Assembly (NCBI RefSeq): GCF_013141865.1
Contig: NZ_RCST01000001.1
Span: 4,960,001 to 5,024,000, forward strand
Reading direction: 5' to 3'
Length of the DNA stretch: 64,000 nt
DNA from: Methylomonas sp. ZR1
Lineage (GTDB): Bacteria; Pseudomonadota; Gammaproteobacteria; Methylococcales; Methylomonadaceae
Made by a program: the position numbers and the translations under genes. This document shows, piece by piece, positions 45,747 to 54,135 of the stretch (position 1 is the stretch's first letter; every line of letters begins with the position of its first letter). Under the pieces are notes generated by a model. The model did not search any database. It saw only the letters and a program-made list of their open reading frames with translations, and was not told the origin of the DNA.

Positions 45747-46328
45747 ATGATGAAACAACTAAAAGCCGGCCTGGTCGGTATAGCATTATTCGCCGCCGGC
45801 GGTGTGGCCGATGCGGCCATTGATTTACATTTCACGCCCCGTAGCCAAACCGTCGAAGCCATTGAAATCGGTTTGAACATTTCCGGTTTGGGCGGCGCTG
45901 CGTTAGCAACGTATGACTTTAATATTCAGTTTGACCCAACACGTTTGGCCTTCGCCGGCGCGGTTTTCGGCGATCCGGTGTTGGGTGACGAACTGGATGT
46001 GTTTGACTTGGGTGGCAACAGTACCGCCGCCGATTTGCTCGCTTCCGGTGTGTTGAATCTGTTCGAGTCGTCCTTGGACGACGCGGCCGATTTACAAGCC
46101 CTGCAAGCCGACAGCTTTACGTTGGCGATCATCCGTTTCAATGTGCTGAGCAGCGGTAGCAGTCAGCTTGATTTACTGATTAACGGTCTGGCGGATGCCG
46201 GGGGTGACGGCTTGTCGGCAAACACAGCGCCGCTCACCATCAACCCGGTCGCCGCTGTGCCGTTACCGGGGATGGTTTGGCCGATGATCGGTGGGGTTTG
46301 GGTGGTGCTTAGGCGGCGTAGGAGTTAG
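45747..46328 (+). CDS. Cohesin-domain protein with VPLPA-CTERM anchor
   Basis: A 193-residue protein. A signal peptide (LKAGLVGIALFAAGGVADA) is followed by a cohesin-like beta-sandwich over residues about 24-165 (IEIGLNISGLGGAALATYDFNIQFDPTRLAFAGAVFGDPVLG split by strands; FTLAIIRFNVLSSGSSQLDL). A short CTERM-type tail follows (VPLPGMVWPMIGGVWVVL plus RRRRS). It lies 118 bp after the dockerin gene, so it is a likely surface receptor for that protein. The start is one of two adjacent ATGs (45747/45750) rather than the GTG at 45723. Confidence 0.82.
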   Translation: MMKQLKAGLVGIALFAAGGVADAAIDLHFTPRSQTVEAIEIGLNISGLGGAALATYDFNIQFDPTRLAFAGAVFGDPVLGDELDVFDLGGNSTAADLLASGVLNLFESSLDDAADLQALQADSFTLAIIRFNVLSSGSSQLDLLINGLADAGGDGLSANTAPLTINPVAAVPLPGMVWPMIGGVWVVLRRRRS

Positions 46329-46337
46329 TCAAAGTAG

Positions 46338-46364
46338 CCTGGATGAAGCGGAGCGTAATCCAGG
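46338..46364. repeat. Short palindromic repeat
   Basis: CCTGGAT / ATCCAGG around a GAAGCGGAGCGTA-like centre, just after the cohesin gene. It belongs to a common class of interspersed palindromes in proteobacterial intergenic DNA. Confidence 0.5.
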
Positions 46365-46469
46365 CGCTCTTTGGAAATACTCCAGTTTTCGTTGCACTTC
46401 ATTCTGACTTATTGCTAAGCACGTGTTTGGGTGATATACGGAACTTTGAATTACTTGTTAAGCATCACA

Positions 46470-47006
46470 ATGTCCGACGCTCCCAAATACATCGTTCGCA
46501 GGCTCGAGCTCTCAGATGCCGGGGCCTTCTATTCAGCCGTCCGCGAGTCTATTGATGAACTCGTTTACTGGATGCCATGGTGCTCTAAGGACTATACACC
46601 GCTGGATGCGGAAAACTGGATCAAGACTACCATGCAACTCTGGGAAGCAGATGCCGAGTATCCTTTGGGCATCTTCGATGCTGTCTCAGGCGCAGTGATT
46701 GGCGGGACAGGCGTCAACCACATCAACCGAGCCTACCGGATTGGCAATATCGGTTACTGGGTGAGCTCGCGGCATACTGGTCAGGGAGTCGCTAGGTTCG
46801 CAGCACACCATTCGGCACAACTTGGATTCAGTCAACTGGGCCTGACCCGCCTTGAAATTGTCGTGCTTACTCACAACAAAGCAAGCCAACGGGTGGCTGA
46901 GTCGCTTGGTGCCAAACTGGAATGCGAAGCGAGGAACCGTCTCTACTTTCAAGGCAAGCCGCACAATGCTTTGGTCTACTCGCTCGTACCCGGGGACTTA
47001 CGGTGA
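46470..47006 (+). CDS. GNAT-family N-acetyltransferase (RimJ/RimL type)
   Basis: A 178-residue acetyltransferase with the RimJ/RimL pattern: VRRLELSDAGAFYSAV at the start, the acetyl-CoA site near GYWVSSRHTGQGVARFA, and LEIVVLTHNKASQRVAESLGAKLE. It probably acetylates ribosomal protein N-termini or a small molecule. I chose the ATG at 46470 (MSDAPKYIV). It is a single gene flanked by palindromes on both sides, which may indicate acquisition. Confidence 0.85.
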   Translation: MSDAPKYIVRRLELSDAGAFYSAVRESIDELVYWMPWCSKDYTPLDAENWIKTTMQLWEADAEYPLGIFDAVSGAVIGGTGVNHINRAYRIGNIGYWVSSRHTGQGVARFAAHHSAQLGFSQLGLTRLEIVVLTHNKASQRVAESLGAKLECEARNRLYFQGKPHNALVYSLVPGDLR

Positions 47007-47023
47007 TACCTAAGCCCTCGCTC

Positions 47024-47075
47024 AAGCTGACCTGCTATGGCAGGCCTTGTAAGTCCTGCTATAGCAGGTCAGCTT
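47024..47075. repeat. Long hairpin after the GNAT gene
   Basis: Perfect 15-bp arms (AAGCTGACCTGCTAT and its complement) around a 22-nt loop that itself contains GCAGG/CCTGC. It may terminate or protect the GNAT transcript, but no T-run follows. Confidence 0.6.
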
Positions 47076-47081
47076 AGCCTC

Positions 47082-47122
47082 GTATGTCAGGGTGCGCGTT
47101 ATCTGTTCGTTCCCTGACATAC
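47082..47122. repeat. Second inverted repeat in the same gap
   Basis: Perfect 11-bp arms, GTATGTCAGGG and CCCTGACATAC, separated by 19 nt. It lies 6 nt after the first hairpin. Confidence 0.6.
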
Positions 47123-47234
47123 CCAAATGCGAGTATTGAATGTCACATAACCGCTTACGCGGCAATGTGGCCTAAGGCTACGATTCGCACGAAATTCGAA
47201 AGCCGCATTCCATGTTGGCATCAAGCGCGAAATT

Positions 47235-47528
47235 TTGTTCCGGGAGGTTCAAATCAGTTTCAGACGGCTATTGCACCTGGCGGGTGCCATTCTCTCGGTC
47301 GCTTTGGGAGTCGGCTTGTGGAAGCAGTGGACATTAATCTGCAACGAAGCGTGTGCGCCGGGGCGGGCGTTAATGATGATTTTGCTGAGCTTTTTGCTGC
47401 CGGCCGTGGCGTATTCGACGCTCTTGGTATGGACGGCTACACGTCCCAGCCCTGTTGCCCGCGTTATCTCCGCTGCTTTGACTTTTGCCAGCCTGATGGC
47501 GGCGATTTGGCTAAGTTTTTTTGCGTGA
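47235..47528 (+). CDS. Small membrane protein, hypothetical
   Basis: A 97-residue ORF with about three transmembrane helices (LLHLAGAILSVALGVGLW; ALMMILLSFLLPAVAYSTLLVW; ISAALTFASLMAAIWLSFF). No family is recognised. The only start upstream of the first helix is a TTG at 47235; the GGGAGG motif lies just inside it, so the true start is doubtful. It converges on ubiH. Confidence 0.5.
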   Translation: MFREVQISFRRLLHLAGAILSVALGVGLWKQWTLICNEACAPGRALMMILLSFLLPAVAYSTLLVWTATRPSPVARVISAALTFASLMAAIWLSFFA

Positions 47529-47545
47529 GGTAGCGCGGTTTGGGT

Positions 47546-48760
47546 TTATTTGCGTTCGCCGATTTTTGGCAGCCGATCCGCCAAACCCATCGCATGCCGC
47601 GTCAGCAGTTTTTTCGCAAACGGCAGGTGGTCCAGCATGGTCAATCCGGCGTTGCGGACGGCGGCCAGCGGTAAATTGTCGTTGGAGAACAGTTTCACCA
47701 CGCTATTGGTGAAGCCTATGGTTTTACCGTGGTCTTGTTGGCGTTGCCGGCTGTAGTTTTTCAGCAGGCGGGCATCGCCCAAATCGCCATCGCGTTCGTG
47801 TTGGTCTATCAGCATTTCCGCCAATAAGGCCACATCGCGTATCCCTAAATTAAAGCCTTGGCCGGCCACCGGGTGCAGTTGATGCACGGCGTTGCCGATG
47901 ATCACGGTGCGGCCGGAGACCATGCTTTCGGCGCGGATCAGGCTTAACGGAAATGCCCGGCGCGGTGCGGCCAGTTTTAGTTCGCCCAAGCGGTAACCGA
48001 AGCAGTTTTGCAGTTCGGCGAGAAATTCGCGGTCGCTGACGTTAATCAGGGTTTCCGCTTGTTCGTGAGTGCGCGTCCACACCACGGCCGATTGTTTGCC
48101 GGCCACCGGCAGCAAGGCCAACGGGCCGAATTCGGTGAAGCGTTCGAAGGCAATGTTGCGGTGCGGCAGCGCCGATTGCACGGTGGTGACCAGCGCGGTC
48201 TGGCCGTATTCGGTGATTTGCTGGGGAATTTCCAACAGCTTGCGCACCGTGGAGTTGCCGCCGTCCGCGCCGACCAGCAATTGCGCACTGACGTTTAACG
48301 AACTGCCGTCGTGCTGCTTCAAACTGACGTTCACCGCATCGCGGCCGGACATCAATCCGGCGACCCTAGTTTGATACAGGCAAACCGTGTCGGTTTTCTC
48401 GACCAGATCGGCCATGTGTTGTTCGATGTCGCGGGCGACGATCACATAACCCAAAGCTTCCACGCCCTGATCAGCCGCATCCAGCCGGGTTTTTCCGAAA
48501 TGGCCGCGGTCCGAGACATGGATGTGTTTGATGGCGGTGGCTTTATCGGCCGCGCCGCGCCAGGCGCCCAAGTCGTTGAGTAGTTCCACGGTACCGGCCG
48601 CCAAGGCTAGCGCGCGGTCGCCGGCGGGGGAGTGGCGTAGTTGCTCGCGGCTATTGGCTTCGACCAGGGCTATCTTCAAGCCGCTGTTTTTCAGCGCCAG
48701 GGCCAGACAATTACCGGCTAGGCCGGCGCCGACAATGATCAGGTCGAAGTCGTGTTGCAT
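47546..48760 (-). CDS. ubiH: Ubiquinone biosynthesis FAD hydroxylase UbiH
   Basis: A 404-residue flavoprotein with an N-terminal dinucleotide fold (DLIIVGAGLAGNCLALAL), the class motif LVGADGGNSTVRKLL and the second FAD motif VIIGNAVHQLHPVAGQGFNLGIRDVALL. It is a UbiH/UbiI-type hydroxylase acting on ubiquinone precursors. Position downstream of pepP-ygfB matches ubiH in Enterobacteria. UbiI is not in the window, so exact regiospecificity is inferred. Confidence 0.9.
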   Translation of the reverse strand: MQHDFDLIIVGAGLAGNCLALALKNSGLKIALVEANSREQLRHSPAGDRALALAAGTVELLNDLGAWRGAADKATAIKHIHVSDRGHFGKTRLDAADQGVEALGYVIVARDIEQHMADLVEKTDTVCLYQTRVAGLMSGRDAVNVSLKQHDGSSLNVSAQLLVGADGGNSTVRKLLEIPQQITEYGQTALVTTVQSALPHRNIAFERFTEFGPLALLPVAGKQSAVVWTRTHEQAETLINVSDREFLAELQNCFGYRLGELKLAAPRRAFPLSLIRAESMVSGRTVIIGNAVHQLHPVAGQGFNLGIRDVALLAEMLIDQHERDGDLGDARLLKNYSRQRQQDHGKTIGFTNSVVKLFSNDNLPLAAVRNAGLTMLDHLPFAKKLLTRHAMGLADRLPKIGERK

Positions 48761-48765
48761 CTGCT

Positions 48766-49002
48766 TTAGCCCAGTGCTATGGATCGATCGTAAAGCGTTT
48801 CCGGCGCGACATCTAGCTCACCCGGCCAACACACGGTACCCAGTCCGACATAGGCTTGATCGAATAGTGAGCGGTCCTTAAGTTTAATGAAAACGCCTTT
48901 ATTCAGATAAGGGGACATGTCGAACAAGCGGTGCTCGCCGTTATCGAACCAAAGTTCCAGTTTATAGTTGTCTTTAGGCTGCACTTGAATCACGGATTCC
49001 AT
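48766..49002 (-). CDS. DUF2442 protein
   Basis: A 78-residue protein of the DUF2442 type (KLELWFDNGEHRLFDMSPYL; VCWPGELDVAPETLY). Such proteins are often encoded with DUF4160 proteins, as here (12-bp gap), and sometimes behave as antitoxin-like partners. It sits 5 bp before ubiH inside an otherwise conserved operon. Confidence 0.8.
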   Translation of the reverse strand: MESVIQVQPKDNYKLELWFDNGEHRLFDMSPYLNKGVFIKLKDRSLFDQAYVGLGTVCWPGELDVAPETLYDRSIALG

Positions 49003-49014
49003 AATGACCTTCCT

Positions 49015-49284
49015 TTAGCGTAAAGGATCGATAGGGAAGAGTTTTTCGCCATTGATCGCCAAGTTCCAATCGGCTAACAAAGATTCCCGATGAATTTCAA
49101 TCCAGGCCTGCACCAGCCCGGATTTGGCAAGCGGCAGGTCGTCGCCAAGTAATGAGCCGTCGGCTATGGAGAACGAGGCATTGTAGTCTTGATATTTGGC
49201 TTGGATATGCCGAAGTTTATGGCGCTCATCGTCGAAGAAATACATACAAATGACGATGCCATAAAACATGCTGATGGTTGGCAT
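49015..49284 (-). CDS. DUF4160 protein
   Basis: An 89-residue protein with the DUF4160 pattern (MPTISMFYGIVICMYFFDDERHKLRHIQAKYQDY; LAKSGLVQAWIEIHRESLLADW). It forms a two-gene unit with the DUF2442 gene. Proposed toxin-antitoxin function is inference from the widespread pairing. The start is placed at MPTISMFYG; an upstream in-frame ATG at 49302 overlaps the end of pepP-side DNA. Confidence 0.78.
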   Translation of the reverse strand: MPTISMFYGIVICMYFFDDERHKLRHIQAKYQDYNASFSIADGSLLGDDLPLAKSGLVQAWIEIHRESLLADWNLAINGEKLFPIDPLR

Positions 49285-49303
49285 ATCGAATTTCTCCGTC
49301 ACG

Positions 49304-50614
49304 CTAGCTCGATTGCATTAACGCTTCGATGGCCGCTATCGACTTTGGCACGCCGCCAGTCAGTATCTCATGACCGTCTTTTGTTACCAAGACATCGTCT
49401 TCGATGCGAATGCCGATGCCGCGCCATTGTTTATCCACCGTTTCGCAGTAGGCCGGCACATACAGGCCCGGTTCCACGGTTAACACCATGCCCGGTTCCA
49501 GCAATCGCCATTCGTCCTTGATCTTGTAATCGCCGACGTCATGCACATCCATGCCCAGCCAGTGGCCGATGCGGTGCATGTAAAACTGTTTGTATTTTTC
49601 ATCCTTGATTAGTTTTTTGGGTTTGCCTTTTAACAGGCCCAGTTCGATCAGGCCTTTGGTCAGGGTTTCCACCGAGGCGTCGTGGGCGTTGTTCCAGGGA
49701 TTGCCGGGTTTGATTTCGGCCAGCGCCGCGGCTTGGGCATCCAGCACCAATTGGTACAACAACCTTTGCGGTTCGCTGAACTTGCCGGACACCGGGAAGG
49801 TGCGGGTGATGTCGGCGGCATAATGGTCACATTCCACACCGGCGTCGATCAGCAGCAAATCGCCTTTGTTGAGCTTGTCCTTGTTTTCCACGTAATGCAG
49901 CGTGCAGGCGTTTTTGCCGCCGGCGACGATGGACGGATAAGCCACCGCGCGCAGACCGTCCTGGATAAATTCGTGGAGCAGCTCGGCTTCGATTTGGTAT
50001 TCGTACAAACCGGGTTTGCAGGCTTGCATGGCGCGAATATGGGCTTTCGCGGATACTTCACCGGCGCGGCGCATCAGTTTTAGTTCTTCCGCACTTTTGA
50101 ATAAGCGCATTTCGTGGACAATATGTTCCAGCGACACCAGTTCGCCCGGTGCGGTGACGCCGGTACGCGACTGCTTGCGGATGTGGTTGATCCACTCCAG
50201 CAGTTTGTGGTCTAAATCGCTGTCCTTACCCATCGGGTAGAACACTTTGCTTTTGTTTTCCAGCATGCCGGGCAGGATGTCGTCCAGATCGTCAATCGGA
50301 AACGAATCGTCGGCTTCATAGTGTTTGGTGGCGCCTTCCAGACCGGCGTGGGCACCTTCCCACTGGGCTTTTTTCTCGTCGAATTCGCGGCAGAACAAAA
50401 TATATTCGCCTTGCTCACGGCCGGGGATGAATACGGCCATGGATTCGGCTTCGTTAAAGCCGGTCAGATAATAAAAGTCGCTGTCTTGACGGAACGGGTA
50501 GTGGACGTCGCGGTTGCGGGTGCGCTGCGGGGCGCTGGCAATAATGGCGATGTTGCCCTTGCCGATTTGCTTCATCAGGCTGGCGCGGCGTTTTTTGAAT
50601 TCGCTTTGTTTCAT
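49304..50614 (-). CDS. pepP: Xaa-Pro aminopeptidase
   Basis: A 436-residue M24B aminopeptidase P. It has an N-terminal creatinase-like domain (FRQDSDFYYLTGFNEAES) and a pita-bread catalytic domain with metal ligands in DAGVECDHYAADITRTFPVSG, HRIGHWLGMDVHD, LTVEPGLY and IRIEDDVLV. It removes N-terminal residues preceding proline. The start is placed at MKQSEFKKRRASLM (50614). It is downstream of ygfB in the conserved ygfB-pepP-ubiH order. Confidence 0.96.
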   Translation of the reverse strand: MKQSEFKKRRASLMKQIGKGNIAIIASAPQRTRNRDVHYPFRQDSDFYYLTGFNEAESMAVFIPGREQGEYILFCREFDEKKAQWEGAHAGLEGATKHYEADDSFPIDDLDDILPGMLENKSKVFYPMGKDSDLDHKLLEWINHIRKQSRTGVTAPGELVSLEHIVHEMRLFKSAEELKLMRRAGEVSAKAHIRAMQACKPGLYEYQIEAELLHEFIQDGLRAVAYPSIVAGGKNACTLHYVENKDKLNKGDLLLIDAGVECDHYAADITRTFPVSGKFSEPQRLLYQLVLDAQAAALAEIKPGNPWNNAHDASVETLTKGLIELGLLKGKPKKLIKDEKYKQFYMHRIGHWLGMDVHDVGDYKIKDEWRLLEPGMVLTVEPGLYVPAYCETVDKQWRGIGIRIEDDVLVTKDGHEILTGGVPKSIAAIEALMQSS

Positions 50615-50630
50615 GGTCGATCTACTTAGA

Positions 50631-51158
50631 TTAATGCGGTTGCGATGGGCCGAGTTCGGCAAATTGATCGCGCACGGTAAACACGGCGGCGCGCACATAT
50701 TCGCGCAGTTCGACCAAGGCATTTTCGTCGTCTTCATCGCCGACGTCGGTGTCGATTTTGGTGAGCTCTATCATATCGCGCATCACTTCAGCGGTATCGC
50801 CCGGCCAGTCGGCGCCGGTTTGCGCATAACCCACGCCGAACAAAAAGCCCTGGCACCAACAGCGAAGGGCTTCCACTTGTTCGTCTAACGGATCGTCGTC
50901 GTCAGGCATCAGCAAATCGAAGGCGAAATCGTCGTTTTGATTTTCCAGCAATACTCGGGTTCTTTCGAACACACCATGCAGCAGCGCTTTGTCTTCGTCG
51001 ATCAACTGTTGCTCGTCGTCAATGAGTTCCCGTAGCCAGTTTTCCGCATCGGCGCGGATTTCGACGCAGAGCATGCCGGTGGCGATACCGTGCGCCTCGG
51101 CAGCGCCGATGTCGGCGTCATGTTGCTCTAAAATTTCTTCAACCGAACGGTAGGTCAT
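50631..51158 (-). CDS. ygfB: UPF0149 family protein YgfB
   Basis: A 175-residue UPF0149 protein (EAHGIATGMLCVEIRADAENWL; VEALRCWCQGFLFGVGYAQ; YVRAAVFTVRDQF), starting MTYRSVEEILEQHDADIG. YgfB-like proteins modulate gene expression in Pseudomonas; the role here is unknown. It is divergent from the zapB-like/zapA pair and first in the ygfB-pepP-ubiH block. Confidence 0.92.
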   Translation of the reverse strand: MTYRSVEEILEQHDADIGAAEAHGIATGMLCVEIRADAENWLRELIDDEQQLIDEDKALLHGVFERTRVLLENQNDDFAFDLLMPDDDDPLDEQVEALRCWCQGFLFGVGYAQTGADWPGDTAEVMRDMIELTKIDTDVGDEDDENALVELREYVRAAVFTVRDQFAELGPSQPH

Positions 51159-51261
51159 CTGGGCTGCGTTTCCTATATAAAGCTGTTTAATAACATGGCT
51201 TATGCTAACATTCTTAACCATCTACGATGATTATAACGTCATATCGGCCCATACTCTTGCT

Positions 51262-51489
51262 ATGTCTCAAACAGAAAAAGATCCGTCAACCGAACTGGAA
51301 GCATTGGAAGCGAAACTGGATACGCTCATTGCCCAGTTCAATCAAGTCAAAAGCGAGAATAAGTCCTTGAAAGTTAAACAGGATGCCTTGGTTAAGGAAA
51401 AAGCCAAGCTGCTGGAAAAAACCACGTTGGCCAAAACCCGGGTGGAAGCGATGATTGCCCGCTTGAAAGCCATGGAGCATGATTCGTGA
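51262..51489 (+). CDS. ZapB-like coiled-coil cell division protein (TIGR02449 type)
   Basis: A 75-residue protein that is almost entirely coiled coil (TELEALEAKLDTLIAQFNQVKSENKSLK) and always found upstream of zapA in related Gammaproteobacteria. A role at the division ring is inferred from this linkage. The ATG at 51262 is chosen. Its end overlaps the GTG start of zapA. Confidence 0.85.
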   Translation: MSQTEKDPSTELEALEAKLDTLIAQFNQVKSENKSLKVKQDALVKEKAKLLEKTTLAKTRVEAMIARLKAMEHDS

Positions 51490-51785
51490 GTAAAGCCGTC
51501 CAGCCCGTTTCACTGAATATCCTGGATAAGGAATATAAAATCGCCTGTGCCGCCGATGAAAAAGAGGGGTTGATCAACTCTGCCCGGGAACTTGACAGGC
51601 AGATGCGCAAAATCCGTGACACCGGCAAAGTCAGCAGCACCGACCGCATCGCCGTGCTGGCCGCATTGAACTTGGCTCACGACTTGACGGCATCCAACAA
51701 GAACGAAGCCAACGGCAGTTTGGATATTGGTCAACGCTTAGCCGATTTGCGCAGCAAAATAGAAAACGTTTTGGAAAATTCGTAA
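51486..51785 (+). CDS. zapA: Cell division protein ZapA
   Basis: A 99-residue ZapA with the typical NILDKEYKIACAADEKEGLINSARELDRQM N-domain, split by the beta-alpha head, and a C-terminal helix. It crosslinks FtsZ filaments at the division ring. It begins with GTG overlapping the preceding stop. The 6S RNA gene follows within about 25 bases, as in many Gammaproteobacteria. Confidence 0.94.
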   Translation: MSKAVQPVSLNILDKEYKIACAADEKEGLINSARELDRQMRKIRDTGKVSSTDRIAVLAALNLAHDLTASNKNEANGSLDIGQRLADLRSKIENVLENS

Positions 51786-51807
51786 ATCATCCGGTAGACT
51801 ATCAGTC

Positions 51808-51990
51808 CAATCTCCTGCGGCGTTCGAGCAGTACTGGGTGTTTCCTGAACCTGTTTTTACCCCGGAAACTTTTTGCCATTCATGGTGCGCATGCCTGTTT
51901 ATTCAGGAAGCCTGATTGACTGGATTTGGTTTCCACTTGAACCTTCGGTTCAAGGACGAAAGTATCAGACGGCGCAGGCGGGAGATCTCT
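51808..51990 (+). ncRNA. ssrS: 6S RNA
   Basis: About 183 nt directly after zapA. The ends pair (AATCTCCTGCGGC with GCGCAGGCGGGAGAT). The 3' half contains the CTTGAACCTTCGGTTCAAGG hairpin, closely matching the enterobacterial 6S CTTGAACC...GGTTCAAGG element. 6S RNA mimics an open promoter and sequesters sigma-70 RNA polymerase in stationary phase. Ends are approximate. Confidence 0.9.
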
Positions 51991-52214
51991 TGATTTTGCT
52001 TGTCTCGGTTTCTCGTCTTCGTTCGAAGCCCCCCTCGTGTTTGTTGTTAGTCTGCTGGTAGGTGGCGCGCAGGGTGGCGTAAGGCCTGGCGACTGTAGTC
52101 GCGGCTTAAAATTCGTTTAGCTAGCGCTGTATAGACTATGATCCATCCTCCAACACCTGTTGATAGCATGCCCCCTTTCTTTTCGCTCCGCTGGACAACG
52201 ACGATTACGCGGCA

Positions 52215-54113
52215 ATGAACATAAGCAACAGCAACGCTGGTGATTCCGGCAAAAGCTTCACAGAAAACTTCTTGGGCCTATTGGTTGATCAGGGCCTGAT
52301 CGATGCCGAAAAACTGAAATACGCCTTGCGGGTGCAAGGCAAACTGGAGTCGCCAAAGCCGATTTTGTTGGTGCTTTGCGATCTGGGTTATGTCACCCAC
52401 AACCAACTGGTCGAGTTGTTTCGTAACCACCCGGTCAAAGTCAAGTTAGGCCTGTTCCTGGTGGAGTTCGGGTATATCACCAACACCGACCTGGATTTGG
52501 CGCTGGCCGAGCAACGGCAAAAAGCAGGACGCAAACGCCTGGGCGAAATTCTGGTGGAACGTAATCTGATATCGGAAATGAAAATGCTCGAGGTTTTGGC
52601 GGACCTGATGGGCATTTCGGTTATCGATTTAAGTACTGCCGTGATCGATCAGACGCTGATGACCAAGCCGATGTTGAAGTCCGCCAACAAGCATTGTTTT
52701 TTGCCTATCGAAAAACAAATGGACGGCGTATTGGTGGCTTTCGGCGACCCGCTGGATCAAAACGCCATCGAGATGGCCCGGCACGTCTTGGGCGCCGAGA
52801 TCATTCCGGCGGTGGGGCGGTATTCGCAGATCATGCGTTTTCTGCTCAATTACGAGCGTAATACCGGCGCCGAAAAAGTAGCCGTCGGCGAGCAGTCGGC
52901 CGTCGCGGTTGCCAACCGGATCTTTGAAGACGCGATACGCCAGGGAGCCAGCGATATACATATCGAACCGCTGGAGCATAAGGTCCGGGTGCGGCAACGG
53001 ATCGACGGCGTAATGGTGCACTACCGGGACTTTCCGGTTGAAATTGCCCAGGCCTTGATTAGTAGGATTAAAGTGATGGCCGGCGCCGATATTGCCGAAA
53101 AGCGCCGACATCAAGACGGTCGGGTCATGTTCGAACAGGCCAGCAGCAATCGCGTGATCGACATGCGCGCTTCGTTTTTCAGTACCATCAACGGCGAAAA
53201 AATCGTCTTGCGGCTATTGAACCGCAAGACAGAATTGCTGGACATACACGAAGTGGGCATGGCGCCCTTGATGCTGGAACGCTTTGTTCAAGATTCGCTG
53301 GACGTGCCGACCGGCGTTGTCATTATCACCGGACCGACCGGTTCGGGTAAAACCACGACGCTGTATAGCGCAGTGGATTACCTGAACGCTCCGGAAGTCA
53401 GCATCGTTACCGCCGAAGACCCGGTCGAATACGTGATTGACGGCGTCGCACAATGTTCGATCAATCCGAAGATCAATCTGACTTACGAAGAAACCCTGCG
53501 CCACATCGTGCGCCAGGACCCGGACATCATCGTACTCGGTGAAATCCGCGACAAGTTTTCCGCGGATACCGCAATTCAGGCGGCCCTGACCGGCCACAAG
53601 GTGTTGACCACATTTCACACCGAGGACAGCATCGGCGGCTTGCTGCGGCTGCTGAACATGGAAATCGAGGCTTTTCTGATTTCTTCGACTGTAGTTTCGG
53701 TAGTCGCCCAGCGCCTGTTGCGCCGAGTGTGCCGGCATTGTGCCGAACCGTTCAAGCCTGACCCGGCTTTGCTGCGTCGGCTGAATGTGACGCCGGATGA
53801 CATTGCCGGCGCTCAATTTTTGTTGGGCAAGGGCTGCGAAAAGTGCCGTTTTACCGGATACTCCGGCCGGGTATGCGTGTTCGAGCTTTTGTCGATGAAC
53901 GAATTGGTCAAAGATGCGATATTGCAGCGCAAAACCTCCTACGAAATCCGGCGGGTGAGCCTGGAGACGGCGGGCTTGGTTACCCTGCTAGAGGATGGTT
54001 TGGTGAAAGCCGCCGCCGGTGCTACCTCGCTACAGGAAGTGATCCGCAATCTGCCGCGTTTTGGAAAACCCCGCCCTTTATACGAACTGCGCCGCTTGTT
54101 GGGCAGTCGATGA
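52215..54113 (+). CDS. GspE/PilB-type secretion or pilus ATPase with MshEN domain
   Basis: A 632-residue protein. The N-terminal part (about residues 10-200) holds MshEN-like repeats, which bind c-di-GMP in some relatives. The C-terminal T2SS/T4P ATPase has Walker A GPTGSGKTTT, an Asp box (VTAEDPVEYVI), a Walker B region (QDPDIIVLGEIRD), a His box (GHKVLTTFHTED) and a zinc tetracysteine (CRHC...CEKC). It powers assembly of a pilus or type II system, but no other T2SS/T4P gene is adjacent. Confidence 0.9.
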   Translation: MNISNSNAGDSGKSFTENFLGLLVDQGLIDAEKLKYALRVQGKLESPKPILLVLCDLGYVTHNQLVELFRNHPVKVKLGLFLVEFGYITNTDLDLALAEQRQKAGRKRLGEILVERNLISEMKMLEVLADLMGISVIDLSTAVIDQTLMTKPMLKSANKHCFLPIEKQMDGVLVAFGDPLDQNAIEMARHVLGAEIIPAVGRYSQIMRFLLNYERNTGAEKVAVGEQSAVAVANRIFEDAIRQGASDIHIEPLEHKVRVRQRIDGVMVHYRDFPVEIAQALISRIKVMAGADIAEKRRHQDGRVMFEQASSNRVIDMRASFFSTINGEKIVLRLLNRKTELLDIHEVGMAPLMLERFVQDSLDVPTGVVIITGPTGSGKTTTLYSAVDYLNAPEVSIVTAEDPVEYVIDGVAQCSINPKINLTYEETLRHIVRQDPDIIVLGEIRDKFSADTAIQAALTGHKVLTTFHTEDSIGGLLRLLNMEIEAFLISSTVVSVVAQRLLRRVCRHCAEPFKPDPALLRRLNVTPDDIAGAQFLLGKGCEKCRFTGYSGRVCVFELLSMNELVKDAILQRKTSYEIRRVSLETAGLVTLLEDGLVKAAAGATSLQEVIRNLPRFGKPRPLYELRRLLGSR

Positions 54114-54135
54114 GCCAATAATACAATCCAATCTT

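Noticed and set aside
46343..46555. 70-codon open frame overlapping the GNAT gene
   Set aside because: It is out of frame with the clear acetyltransferase and begins in a palindromic repeat.
47007..47122. Integron attC-like site after the GNAT gene
   Set aside because: The hairpins suggested a gene cassette end, but the flanking core motifs (RYYYAAC / GTTRRRY) are not properly present and no integrase is visible.
53214..53816. 200-codon open frame on the minus strand
   Set aside because: It lies wholly inside the clear GspE/PilB ATPase on the plus strand and has no protein-like motifs; it is a shadow frame.
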